Assembly (NCBI GenBank): GCA_020632495.1
Contig: JACKFL010000005.1
Coordinates: 1-64,000, forward strand
Length of the DNA: 64,000 bases
Direction of reading: 5' to 3'
Source of the DNA: Candidatus Omnitrophota bacterium
Lineage (GTDB): Bacteria; Omnitrophota; Gorgyraeia; Zapsychrales; Zapsychraceae
The translations under genes were made by a program, and so were the position numbers. The notes below the pieces were generated by a model. The model was not told where the DNA came from, searched no databases, and saw nothing but the letters and a program-made list of their open reading frames with translations. This document shows positions 22,489 through 30,535 of this stretch, one piece after another; the first letter of the stretch is position 1, and the number at the start of each line of letters is the position of its first letter.

Positions 22489-24195
22489 CTAGCCGGAAAA
22501 ATCCAATTCCTCGCTTTTGCGTTGCATTTCCAGGATCTTGCCCCGGATGTATTTGTTCACCTCGCGGCGCTCGATGAACCCGACCAGTATTTTACCATCT
22601 TTGACCACGGGGAGATAATCCAAAGAGTAACGGTCCATCACCTCCCGGACCTCGTCCAACGGGCAATCCGCGGTAACCAGTTGGAAGACCGGCTCCTTCA
22701 AATCCTCGGCAATCACGAACTCGGTGAGGAGCGATTCCAGCACCGTGGTCTTGATCGTATCCACCGAGATGATGCCGATAATCCGCCGCTCCCTGTCGAC
22801 GACCGGATAGTACAGGTGGGCGTCATTGTGAAACGTGGACAAAATGTGCGTCAACGGGGTATCGGCGTAAATGAACGGCGGCTGGGCGTCCATGATATCC
22901 TTGGCTCGCGTCTTGCGGATCAAATCGTCTTCGGTGATATTCAGCCCCGCCTCCTCGGACCGGGTCACGGCGATGCGCGTCAGGATCGGCCCGATCAATT
23001 GGACCACAAAGGTCGATACCGTAATGACGACCACGATCGTATCGCCGATAAACCCGGGGAATGTCTGGTAAGCAACGATCGACAACCCGATCGCCACGCC
23101 GGCCTGGCTGAACAGGCACAGCGGAAGATTTTTCTGCACGCGGCGCGGCGCATTGGCCCATTTCGCGCCCAGGTAACTCCCGTACATCTTGCCGACGATC
23201 CGCGCGACGATATAGATCACCGCGATAACCAATACCGTGAAACTCACCTGCTCCGCCTGGAACTTCGCCCCGATCAGCACGAAGAACAACGTGTATATCG
23301 GCGGGGTGAATCCGTGCACCACCGCGAAGATTTGCTGACTGAGACGGGGCGCGTAATTGGTCAAGACGATCCCCAGCGCCATCGTCGCCAGCAGCATATC
23401 CGCCCCGACCGCCAGCGACACACCGATCACGAGCATCAGCATCCCCAAGGTCGTGGCCAGCAGCCGGTCCTTCTCTGTTTGCTGCCGCAGTGTCTTGCCG
23501 AGTACAAACCCGCCCGCCCCGCCGATCACAACCGCCAGGATAATCTCGTACACCGGATGCGTAAAGATGATCCACCATGCCTCGTGATGCTGACCGATAA
23601 GCACCGCAGCCACGGTGTTGGCAATCGCGAACAGAAACAATGATAGCGCATCGTCCATGGCCACAATGCCGAGGATCATGGTCGTCAACGGGCCGCGGCT
23701 GCGCAATTCCCAGAGAACATCCGTGGTCGCGGCGGGGGCCGTGGCCGAGGCGATCGCGCCCATGAGAATCCCCAACGGCCAATAGAGCTCGGGATGACCG
23801 AAAATCAGCGACCCCAGGATCCCGATCGACAAAAAGACCAGCAGAAAAGCGCCCAATCCCTCACTCAGCAGGACAATCAGAAACTTCCGCCCGTACTTGA
23901 TCAACAGGCTGCGCTTGATCTCACCGCCGATCATAAAACCGATCGTCCCCAGCGCCAGGCTGTTCAGCGGCTGCAAGGAGCGGACCATTTCCCGGTTGAT
24001 GATATTGAAACCGGATTGACCCAGAATAATCCCGATGATGATATAACCGACGACCTGCGGCACCTTGATGCGCTGAAACAGCTTTCCCCCCACCGTACCG
24101 GCGAGCAGGGCCAGTCCCAGCAACAACAGGCCGTTAACATGGATACGCCCCAGATCTTCGAGTATGGGATTGGTTAACTGGATAAACTCATTCAT
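22489..24195 (-). CDS. CPA2-type cation/proton antiporter with C-terminal CBS pair
   Basis: The 568-aa protein has an N-terminal transporter domain (about 15-410) of roughly 12 helices with VPQVVGYIIIGIILGQSGF, ASATAPAATTDVLWELRSRG and the conserved acidic pair in GIVAMDDALSLFLFA, which binds the cation in NhaA/CPA-fold exchangers. Its cytosolic C-terminus (about 440-555) is a CBS pair (RAKDIMDAQPPFIYADTPL; DYLPVVKDGKILVGFI), which probably gates transport by nucleotide or ionic strength. It exchanges Na+ or K+ for protons across the inner membrane. It heads the run with prsW. Confidence 0.9.
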   Translation of the reverse strand: MNEFIQLTNPILEDLGRIHVNGLLLLGLALLAGTVGGKLFQRIKVPQVVGYIIIGIILGQSGFNIINREMVRSLQPLNSLALGTIGFMIGGEIKRSLLIKYGRKFLIVLLSEGLGAFLLVFLSIGILGSLIFGHPELYWPLGILMGAIASATAPAATTDVLWELRSRGPLTTMILGIVAMDDALSLFLFAIANTVAAVLIGQHHEAWWIIFTHPVYEIILAVVIGGAGGFVLGKTLRQQTEKDRLLATTLGMLMLVIGVSLAVGADMLLATMALGIVLTNYAPRLSQQIFAVVHGFTPPIYTLFFVLIGAKFQAEQVSFTVLVIAVIYIVARIVGKMYGSYLGAKWANAPRRVQKNLPLCLFSQAGVAIGLSIVAYQTFPGFIGDTIVVVITVSTFVVQLIGPILTRIAVTRSEEAGLNITEDDLIRKTRAKDIMDAQPPFIYADTPLTHILSTFHNDAHLYYPVVDRERRIIGIISVDTIKTTVLESLLTEFVIAEDLKEPVFQLVTADCPLDEVREVMDRYSLDYLPVVKDGKILVGFIERREVNKYIRGKILEMQRKSEELDFSG

Positions 24196-24248
24196 GGACA
24201 GTATTCAGCTGACAACGGTTTGGATTGGGTTTAGAAATGGCGCGGGGA

Positions 24249-24797
24249 TTAGCGGCTGCGGCCGCGATAACGAATGGAATCTATGCCCATCTTCGTTTTA
24301 TCCGTATAGGAACGCTGCGCAACCGGTGCCGCCGGTATATAGTTGCGTCGTTTGACGCTGTCATCGGGACGCGTTCCGATGATGGATTCCTTTTCCGAAC
24401 CGCGCCGCAGACGGTAGAGGGTCCCCAGCTCGCGGTACGGTACATACTGCCGGCCCTTTAAGGCACTTTCCCGTTTTTTCAGGGCGACATTGTAGCGGCG
24501 AAAATCATCCAGCAGCCGCGATTTATCTTCCTTGTATTGTTTTTCCAGACGCACCTTTTGCCGCATAAAGTCCTCGGGTTGCTCCTGTTCCAGTAAATCC
24601 ACTGCGGCATGGTACTCCTCCTTCAACCGCTCCTTCTCTTCCTGGTACTCGGCAAACAGCTCCTCCTTACGCTGCTCGACCTCGTGGAGCATCTGCCAGC
24701 GTGACGGTTGAGGTTCGCTTTCGACCGGTTCGGTATCGGCAAAGACACCCGGAGCCGAAAACATAGCAAGACTGAGGAATAGGACGACGCGATTCAT
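24249..24797 (-). CDS. Secreted coiled-coil hypothetical protein
   Basis: The 182-aa protein has a signal peptide (MNRVVLFLSLAMFSAPGVFA) and then a long charged helix (about 30-115) rich in Glu, Lys and Arg (EQRKEELFAEYQEEKERLKE), predicted coiled coil, with a basic C-terminal tail. No domain is recognised; size and composition resemble periplasmic structural or chaperone-like proteins. A promoter TTGGGA-N17-TATAAT ends 8 nt before the ATG with no Shine-Dalgarno. Confidence 0.75.
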   Translation of the reverse strand: MNRVVLFLSLAMFSAPGVFADTEPVESEPQPSRWQMLHEVEQRKEELFAEYQEEKERLKEEYHAAVDLLEQEQPEDFMRQKVRLEKQYKEDKSRLLDDFRRYNVALKKRESALKGRQYVPYRELGTLYRLRRGSEKESIIGTRPDDSVKRRNYIPAAPVAQRSYTDKTKMGIDSIRYRGRSR

Positions 24798-24805
24798 AAG
24801 TAATA

Positions 24806-24834
24806 ATTATACACGCCGGCGCAGGTATTCCCAA
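24806..24834 (-). promoter_or_regulatory. Promoter TTGGGA-N17-TATAAT of the secreted coiled-coil gene, nearly leaderless
   Basis: -35 at 24829-24834 and -10 at 24806-24811. Eight nt separate the -10 box from the ATG at 24797, so the transcript should begin at or within a base or two of the start codon. Confidence 0.7.
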
Positions 24835-24850
24835 AAAAAACTTTGTGACG

Positions 24851-25588
24851 CTACGCCAGCCGGGCGGCCACAAACGTCCGCTCCCCCAATTCCCGGGCGC
24901 GCGCAAAGTGCACTGCGGCATCGTCTTCCCGGCCCTGGTCGCGGGCTATGCATCCCAGGTAATAGTGGGACACCGCTGAGGCCAGCGGTAAACGGTGTGC
25001 CGCCAGGCTCTCTTCCAGCATATGACGGGCCACTTCCAGTTCCCCCTGGTGATATTTCAGGGCCCCGAGATTCGCCTGCAGGGCGAAATAAAATCTTTGG
25101 TTATGGCGATTAGGCCGGAAAACTTCCGCCTGTTCTTCCACCAGTCGCTCCGCCTCCTGCATCCGTCCGGCTCCCAGCAAATTGGCGAGCTTGTTGTTGA
25201 AGTACAGGGCCGTGTATTGTTTATGCAGTTTGCGCGGCCGGACCTCATCCAATACCTTCAGCGCCTCCTCAAAACGGCCCAGGTAATACAAGCCGGCGGT
25301 GCTGTTGAGCTTGTAAAAGTCCTTCCAGGTGCCGCCCGGGACCGCCGCCAATTCCTTGCGCGTTTCCTCCAGGAATTTCTGCGGGTCCCCCTGATCCAGG
25401 TAGGCTTTGATTCGGTAGGACCGGCTGATAAGAAAATAGAGCTCCAGCGGCAGCAATATCACAAACAGCAGCAAGAACGGGACTATCCAGTCGCACGGCC
25501 TTAACGCACACACCGGCTGCTTGGCATTCAGCAGGACGGCGACCGCCCCGAAGAAGTAAATCCAGTGGCGTACGCGGGGTTTGGGCAT
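24851..25588 (-). CDS. Membrane-anchored TPR-like protein
   Basis: The 245-aa protein starts MPKPRVRHWIYFF at 25588 in a TGATG overlap with the lipase-maturation-factor-like gene, so the pair is translationally coupled. Two N-terminal hydrophobic helices (about 8-25 and 33-52) are followed by helical repeats of TPR type (about 90-235), with units such as YLGRFEEALKVLDEV, LGAGRMQEAERLVEE and YHQGELEVARHML. TPR domains bind other proteins. A longer reading upstream is a frame artefact over the neighbouring gene. Confidence 0.8.
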   Translation of the reverse strand: MPKPRVRHWIYFFGAVAVLLNAKQPVCALRPCDWIVPFLLLFVILLPLELYFLISRSYRIKAYLDQGDPQKFLEETRKELAAVPGGTWKDFYKLNSTAGLYYLGRFEEALKVLDEVRPRKLHKQYTALYFNNKLANLLGAGRMQEAERLVEEQAEVFRPNRHNQRFYFALQANLGALKYHQGELEVARHMLEESLAAHRLPLASAVSHYYLGCIARDQGREDDAAVHFARARELGERTFVAARLA

Positions 25589-27111
25589 CACGGTCTCCCG
25601 GCTTTCTTCAAATAGACTTCCGGCATATACATGCGCTGATAACTCCTCTTCCACCAGTTGCCTGTGGCCGCGCGTTCCGCGGGCGTGGTGAATTCGTAAT
25701 GATACAATCTGGCCCGGAAGAATTTGGGCGGTTTGTCCGGAAACGGATTCTCGCCGAGCAGATCGAGAACCGCCGGACTTCCTTCGGCGATCCTTTCCAT
25801 CATGCGCAGAAACCACGGGCTCCGCTCCAACCGTCCGCTCAAACCGGCAAACCACATCTGCCAATCCACCCGCGGCTGATAAGGCGCGACCTGCGGGGGC
25901 CGCCGGTCCAGGCGGCCCGCCTTGTACCGGAACGGATACGTCTTCCAGGTCTGCCCGTCGGCGCTGCCCTGGATCTCGATCTCCGGACGGGTATTGGTCA
26001 TCACCGCGAACAGGCCGTAGCTGTTGGTCAGCAATAACGGCGACAACGCCTTGTTCAAGGCCGCCAGCGGGAGCGGCACCGCTTTTGTCCCGTAGGACAT
26101 GCGGATACCCAATCCGATATTCAGGACGGTAATGACGATCGCCACACCGATACATATCCCGTACTTGGTCCAGCCGAACCACCCGCGCGCGGCACCGGTA
26201 TCCGCAGCCGTGTCGAGTACGGCCGACAGCTTCCCCGGCAGCAGCCGGTGCCAGACCTGGTCATCCAGCAACAGGACACACAACACGATCATCAGCAGAT
26301 TGAAGAAACAGTAGTTCCCCGTCGACAGGATCAACACCTGCAATCCGACCAGGGGGAGAAAGGCGGCCCGCCGCATCCAGCGGCCCAAAAATATCCAGCA
26401 AGGGACAAAGAGTTCAATAACGAACATCATCAAACACGAAAACTTCTGGAGCCACAGAGGCTGTTGATGCGCGTACCAGCTGACCGGATTGGGAATGGGT
26501 TGCGTCCAGTAATGGTAGGTCATCGCGGTGAGGTCGGCCCAAGCGGGATCCTTGCTCAGCAGCTTGACCAGGCCCGATTGCATCATCACCTTAAACAGGA
26601 CGACGTACAGCAACAGCAGGACGATCCGCGGGACGGGTTCTCGCCGCGACGACAGCGTCCACCGCCACGGGCTGAAGAAAATACAGAGAAATCCGACCTC
26701 GACCAGGAGAATATCCCATTGAAAACTGAGAAAGTCCTGACCGATATAAATGAACGACACATACAACATCCATAACAGCGCGCATGTCACCGCCGGGAGA
26801 AGACCGCACATCAGCAACAGTCCGAGCCCCATTCCCGCCCAGCACGCGGCGAGCAGCACACCATCCCCGCTGCCCAGCCAGAAGATCGTCGGGTGCTGCC
26901 ACAGATGGCGGCCGGCGTAAAATTGACGCGCGACATTCAGGTAATCAGCGGCGGGAAGAATCCCTTCCTTCCCCCACAATCCTTTGGTCTGATAGGTAAG
27001 CGATAAAAAGGCGAGAAAGTATATCCCTCCCATCAGCCGTAAAAACAGCTGGCGGGCGATGACATACGTTTTGGACGGAGGCGGTCCTGACGGGGCGGAC
27101 GCGTTATCCAT
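25588..27111 (-). CDS. Lipase maturation factor (LMF1/LMF2) family membrane protein
   Basis: The roughly 507-aa protein has about eight to ten hydrophobic helices. Motifs fit the family: LTYQTKGLWGKEGILPA, FLSFQWDILLVEVGFL, KVMMQSGLVKLLSKDPAWAD, MTYHYWTQPIPNPVSWYAH and, in the C-terminal soluble part, RVDWQMWFAGL. In animals LMF1 sits in the ER and helps dimeric lipases fold; the role of bacterial members is not settled, and membrane-embedded help for exported lipases is inference. I chose ATG 27111 over a GTG at 27117; no Shine-Dalgarno is clear. It lies 24 nt after the PilZ/MORN gene and is coupled to the TPR gene. Confidence 0.85.
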   Translation of the reverse strand: MDNASAPSGPPPSKTYVIARQLFLRLMGGIYFLAFLSLTYQTKGLWGKEGILPAADYLNVARQFYAGRHLWQHPTIFWLGSGDGVLLAACWAGMGLGLLLMCGLLPAVTCALLWMLYVSFIYIGQDFLSFQWDILLVEVGFLCIFFSPWRWTLSSRREPVPRIVLLLLYVVLFKVMMQSGLVKLLSKDPAWADLTAMTYHYWTQPIPNPVSWYAHQQPLWLQKFSCLMMFVIELFVPCWIFLGRWMRRAAFLPLVGLQVLILSTGNYCFFNLLMIVLCVLLLDDQVWHRLLPGKLSAVLDTAADTGAARGWFGWTKYGICIGVAIVITVLNIGLGIRMSYGTKAVPLPLAALNKALSPLLLTNSYGLFAVMTNTRPEIEIQGSADGQTWKTYPFRYKAGRLDRRPPQVAPYQPRVDWQMWFAGLSGRLERSPWFLRMMERIAEGSPAVLDLLGENPFPDKPPKFFRARLYHYEFTTPAERAATGNWWKRSYQRMYMPEVYLKKAGRP

Positions 27112-27135
27112 CGGCACTATCCCGTAAGCGGTCGG

Positions 27136-27810
27136 TTACTCGGCGACTTCCTTGATCAGACGGCCCTCGCGGGAATACCAGCGCACGAAGACACTCCTGC
27201 CCTTGCGGAATTCCTGCTCGAGATACAGCTGCCCGTTGGGATAATAGCACCGCCGGGGACCGTGGCGCACACCGTCGACCCAGTTCAGTTCCTCAAGGAC
27301 CTGTCCGGAGCGGTAGTAGTAGCGTTTGAGGCCCTGCATCTTTCCGTTGATCACATTGACCTCACTCAGCAGCTCTCCCGAACTGTACAATTGTTTGTAA
27401 ACCCCTTCGGGAGTGGACATCTCCACCTGCGACACGGCCACGCCCTCAGGGTGGCCTTCCAGGAAGGTCTCGATAAAATTTATCAACTTTTCTTCTTCGG
27501 CCGGCTCCAGTTTGATGAAGCGGATGCCGGTGTCGAAGCATCCGGCCACCTTGGACGGCCGCTGCCAAATGACTTCCCCGCGCGCTTCGATGGGGGCTTC
27601 GTCGCTGAAGTGGTGGATCAGCAGGGATAAATTGGTCACCGGCGGGATTTCATCATGCGTATAAATGCATACCCCGCCCATACTGAGATCCTTGAGAAAC
27701 GCCGTTAACTGAAAAGACGGCGTACTCAGGTAGGAATATTCGATAATCGATCCGGAAATCCGTGGGTGCTTGCGTTTGTCAGAATTTTGATCGGCATAAT
27801 TTGGAGTCAT
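27136..27810 (-). CDS. PilZ domain protein with C-terminal MORN/YwqK-type repeats
   Basis: The 224-aa protein starts MTPNYADQNSDKRKHPRISG; the motif RKHPRISG with LKDLSMGGVCIY and D-F-E/G-R-I-like FDTGIRFIK matches PilZ, with the RxxxR arginine pair (RKHPR) and D/NxSxGG (DLSMGG) used for cyclic di-GMP binding. The C-terminal 90 residues contain MORN-like repeats (YSSGELLSEVNVINGKMQG, YRSGQVLEELNWVDG, YPNGQLYLEQEFRKG). It would act as a c-di-GMP effector; the target is unknown. The ATG follows a TTGACT-N16-TAGAAT promoter by 7 nt without a Shine-Dalgarno. The upstream in-frame start at 27951 is not within the transcript. Confidence 0.85.
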   Translation of the reverse strand: MTPNYADQNSDKRKHPRISGSIIEYSYLSTPSFQLTAFLKDLSMGGVCIYTHDEIPPVTNLSLLIHHFSDEAPIEARGEVIWQRPSKVAGCFDTGIRFIKLEPAEEEKLINFIETFLEGHPEGVAVSQVEMSTPEGVYKQLYSSGELLSEVNVINGKMQGLKRYYYRSGQVLEELNWVDGVRHGPRRCYYPNGQLYLEQEFRKGRSVFVRWYSREGRLIKEVAE

Positions 27811-27817
27811 ACACTGA

Positions 27818-27845
27818 ATTCTAACAAACCCCTTGGTGAAGTCAA
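27818..27845 (-). promoter_or_regulatory. Leaderless promoter TTGACT-N16-TAGAAT of the PilZ operon
   Basis: -35 at 27840-27845, -10 at 27818-27823, with 7 nt to the ATG at 27810. The transcript should start at or next to the A of the start codon. Confidence 0.75.
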
Positions 27846-27965
27846 CAGAATGTCCGGATATAAATTCTACCGGGATCTCCCCTGCTGCACAGGAGGATTT
27901 ATTCGGACCGCCGGGTGTGCTATGATCTTTGATACGTATTGAACCTTCCACGAAAGGATAGTGCC

Positions 27966-29261
27966 ATGTCGCAAATCGATGATCAACTCAAAATCGAATC
28001 CCTGATGCTCCATGCGGGCCAAGAACCGGATCCGACCACCGGGGCGCGGGTCACCCCCATTTATCAAACCACCTCCTACAATTTCCGGTCCACCGAGCAT
28101 GCCGCCAACCTGTTCAGCTTAAAGGAGTTCGGCAACATATACACGCGCCTGATGAATCCGACCACCGATGTCTTTGAAAAGAGAATGACGGCCCTTGACG
28201 GCGGTGTCGGCGCGGTCGGACTGGCCAGCGGAATGTCGGCAATTATGATCTCCCTGCTCAATATTGCCAAGTGCGGCGATGAAATCGTCTCGATGGACAA
28301 TCTGTACGGCGGGACTTATGCCCTGTTCAATAATGTGTTTCCCCGCATGGGGATCAAGGTGACCTTTGTCGGCTCCGAAGACTACGGTGCACTGGAAAAA
28401 GCGATAACCGACAAGACAAAGGCGGTGTACGGTGAGGTGGTGGGAAATCCGAAACTCAACGTGCTCGACATCGCCAAGGCGGCTGACATCGCGCACCGTC
28501 ACGGCGTGCCGCTCATCGTGGATAATACCGCCACCCCGTATGTCTGCCGCCCGTTTGAACACGGCGCCGACATCAGTGTCTATTCTTCGACCAAGTTTAT
28601 CGGCGGACACGGAAATTCGATCGGCGGCGTGATCGTCGACTCGGGAAAGTTCGACTGGACCAACGGTAAATTCCCGCTGATCGCCGACGATGACCCGGCC
28701 TACCACGGCCTGAATTTCGTGAAGGCCCTGGAACCGCTGGGCAATATCGCCTACATTATCAAGGCCCGGGTATCCATGCTGCGCCCGATGGGTCCGGCCC
28801 TCTCACCGTTTAACTCTTTCCTCTTTCTGCAAGGGCTGGAAACGCTGCACCTGCGGATGCCGCGCCACTGTGAGAACGCGCAGAAGGTGGCCGAGTTTCT
28901 CGCAGGACACGACCAGGTCGATTGGGTGAATTACCCAGGACTGGCGTCAAGCCCATATAAGGCCCTGGCCGACAAGTATCTCGGCGGGCAGGCCGGCGCG
29001 ATCGTCGGGTTCGGAATCAAGGGCGGAGCCGAGGCCGGCCGCAAATTCATCGAGGCATTGAAACTGATTTCACATCTGGCCAATATCGGTGACGCCAAGA
29101 CGCTGGCAATCCATCCGGCCACCACCACGCATTCGCAGCTGTCCGAGGAAGAACAACAAAAAACCGGGGTCACACCGGATTATGTGAGAATCTCGGTCGG
29201 CATCGAACATGTCGATGATATCATCACCGACATCAGTCAGGCCCTAAAACAGGCCGCCTAA
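27966..29261 (+). CDS. metY: O-acetylhomoserine sulfhydrylase / Cys-Met PLP-dependent enzyme
   Basis: The 431-aa protein belongs to the Cys/Met metabolism PLP family. It has TPIYQTTSYNFRSTEHAANL, the PLP contact YTRLMNPTTDVFEKR, LASGMSAIM, DNLYGGTYALF, VVGNPKLNVLD, the VDNTATPYVCRP Asp and the PLP lysine in YSSTKFIGGHGNSIGG. The length and long insertion after this Lys fit O-acetylhomoserine sulfhydrylase rather than cystathionine gamma-lyase. It makes homocysteine from O-acetylhomoserine and sulfide. The start at 27966 has an AAAGGAT site; a TATGAT -10 box lies at 27921-27926. Confidence 0.92.
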   Translation: MSQIDDQLKIESLMLHAGQEPDPTTGARVTPIYQTTSYNFRSTEHAANLFSLKEFGNIYTRLMNPTTDVFEKRMTALDGGVGAVGLASGMSAIMISLLNIAKCGDEIVSMDNLYGGTYALFNNVFPRMGIKVTFVGSEDYGALEKAITDKTKAVYGEVVGNPKLNVLDIAKAADIAHRHGVPLIVDNTATPYVCRPFEHGADISVYSSTKFIGGHGNSIGGVIVDSGKFDWTNGKFPLIADDDPAYHGLNFVKALEPLGNIAYIIKARVSMLRPMGPALSPFNSFLFLQGLETLHLRMPRHCENAQKVAEFLAGHDQVDWVNYPGLASSPYKALADKYLGGQAGAIVGFGIKGGAEAGRKFIEALKLISHLANIGDAKTLAIHPATTTHSQLSEEEQQKTGVTPDYVRISVGIEHVDDIITDISQALKQAA

Positions 29262-29316
29262 AAAAGCCTATGCCCGAATCCCGCGAGGTCCCCGCCGAAT
29301 AACCGGAAGCGACGCG

Positions 29317-29343
29317 TAGCGTAAACTTCGCTATATTTTTTTT
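29317..29343 (+). terminator. Terminator of metY
   Basis: TAGCG (29317-29321) pairs with CGCTA (29329-29333) around a 7-nt loop and is followed by a T-rich run. It lies between the convergent metY and ackA genes. Confidence 0.6.
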
Positions 29344-29389
29344 ACTTGGGATTATCAGGGAGAGATTCCCGTGATGACCGGCGGGTGTA

Positions 29390-30535
29390 CTAACTTGCGG
29401 AAAGCACGCGCATAACCTGGCGCGCGATGTGGCGTTCTTCGTCCGTCGGGATGACCATGATCTTGACGGCGCCGTCGTCACGGTGAATGAACCGCGCTTT
29501 CTCGCACGTAGCGGCGTTGCGGTCCGTATCCAGCCGTAAGCCGATGTGTTCCAGACCGGCAAGGATTTCCTGCCGGATAAGCGCCGAACGTTCACCGACT
29601 CCGCCGGTAAAAACCAATCCGTCCACGCCCCCCAGCGCCGCGGTGTAGGCACCGATATATTTTTGCAGCCGGTACACGTAAACTTCCAAGGCGGCCGCAG
29701 CCCGGGCGTCACCGCCGTCGCGCCGGGCGATCACCTCCCGCATATCCGCTTCCCCGCATAATCCCTTCAGACCGCTTTCCTTATTGAGTAGCGCGTTGAT
29801 GTCGGCGGGTGTCATGCCGGTCTGTTCACCGAGAAAAAACGGCACGGAAGGATCGAGATCCCCGCAGCGGGTCCCCATCACCAGGCCCTCCAGCGGCGTC
29901 ATACCCATTGACGTATCGATGCACTGTCCGGCGCGCACGGCGGCGGCACTCGCGCCGTTTCCCAAGTGCAGGGTAATCAGATTCACCGCCGACACCGGGC
30001 AGTCCATCAACCGGGCGGCCTGTTCGGTCACGTAGGCATGCGAGGTCCCGTGAAAGCCGTACCGGCGCAGACGAAGGTCTTCATACAAATGATACGGCAA
30101 CGCGTACAGATACGCCCGCTGCGGCATGGTCCGGTGAAAAGCGGTGTCAAAAACGGCCACCTGCGGTACCGCCGGGAACATCTCACGGGCGGTGCGAATC
30201 CCCAGCAGATTGGCCGGATTGTGCAGCGGGGCCAGCGGGACATTCTCCTCGATCTTTTGCTCGACGGCGTCATCCACCACGACCGGGTCGGTGAGACTTT
30301 CCCCGCCGTGGACCACGCGGTGACCGACCGCCGATATTTGCGCGGGGTCCGCGATCATCCCGTTCTCGGCATCCAACAGATCGTCGATCAGCCTGCGCAG
30401 ACCGGCACGGTGGTCGGCAATCTTCCCCTGTCCGATGCCTTCGATCGCTCCCCCGCCGATGCGGCGGTCCGCTGCCATGTCGAAAACTTCGTACTTGATA
30501 GAGGAACTGCCTGTATTGATGACCAACACAATCAT
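29390..30535 (-). CDS. ackA: Acetate kinase
   Basis: The 381-aa protein has the acetate kinase signatures MIVLVINTGSSSIKYEVF, the active site Arg region VGHRVVHGG, the phosphate loop region LHLGNGASAAAVRAG, DTSMGMTPLEGLVMGTRCGD and the C-terminal GVDGLVFTGGVGE. It converts acetyl phosphate and ADP to acetate and ATP, the last step of acetogenic fermentation. Start MIVLV is at 30535, in an ATGA overlap with the pta stop; a longer start at 30607 lies within pta. The order pta then ackA is reversed from E. coli. Confidence 0.97.
   Translation of the reverse strand: MIVLVINTGSSSIKYEVFDMAADRRIGGGAIEGIGQGKIADHRAGLRRLIDDLLDAENGMIADPAQISAVGHRVVHGGESLTDPVVVDDAVEQKIEENVPLAPLHNPANLLGIRTAREMFPAVPQVAVFDTAFHRTMPQRAYLYALPYHLYEDLRLRRYGFHGTSHAYVTEQAARLMDCPVSAVNLITLHLGNGASAAAVRAGQCIDTSMGMTPLEGLVMGTRCGDLDPSVPFFLGEQTGMTPADINALLNKESGLKGLCGEADMREVIARRDGGDARAAAALEVYVYRLQKYIGAYTAALGGVDGLVFTGGVGERSALIRQEILAGLEHIGLRLDTDRNAATCEKARFIHRDDGAVKIMVIPTDEERHIARQVMRVLSAS

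Noticed and set aside
21916..23643. Long open frame (575 codons) antisense to prsW and the antiporter
   Set aside because: Arg/His/Asp/Gln-rich product with no domain, an artefact of the GC-rich third positions of the real genes.
25589..26182. N-terminal extension of the TPR membrane protein to give 443 residues
   Set aside because: This part overlaps the lipase-maturation-factor-like gene in another frame and reads as Gly/Arg/Asp-rich sequence; the TGATG start at 25588 explains the gene.
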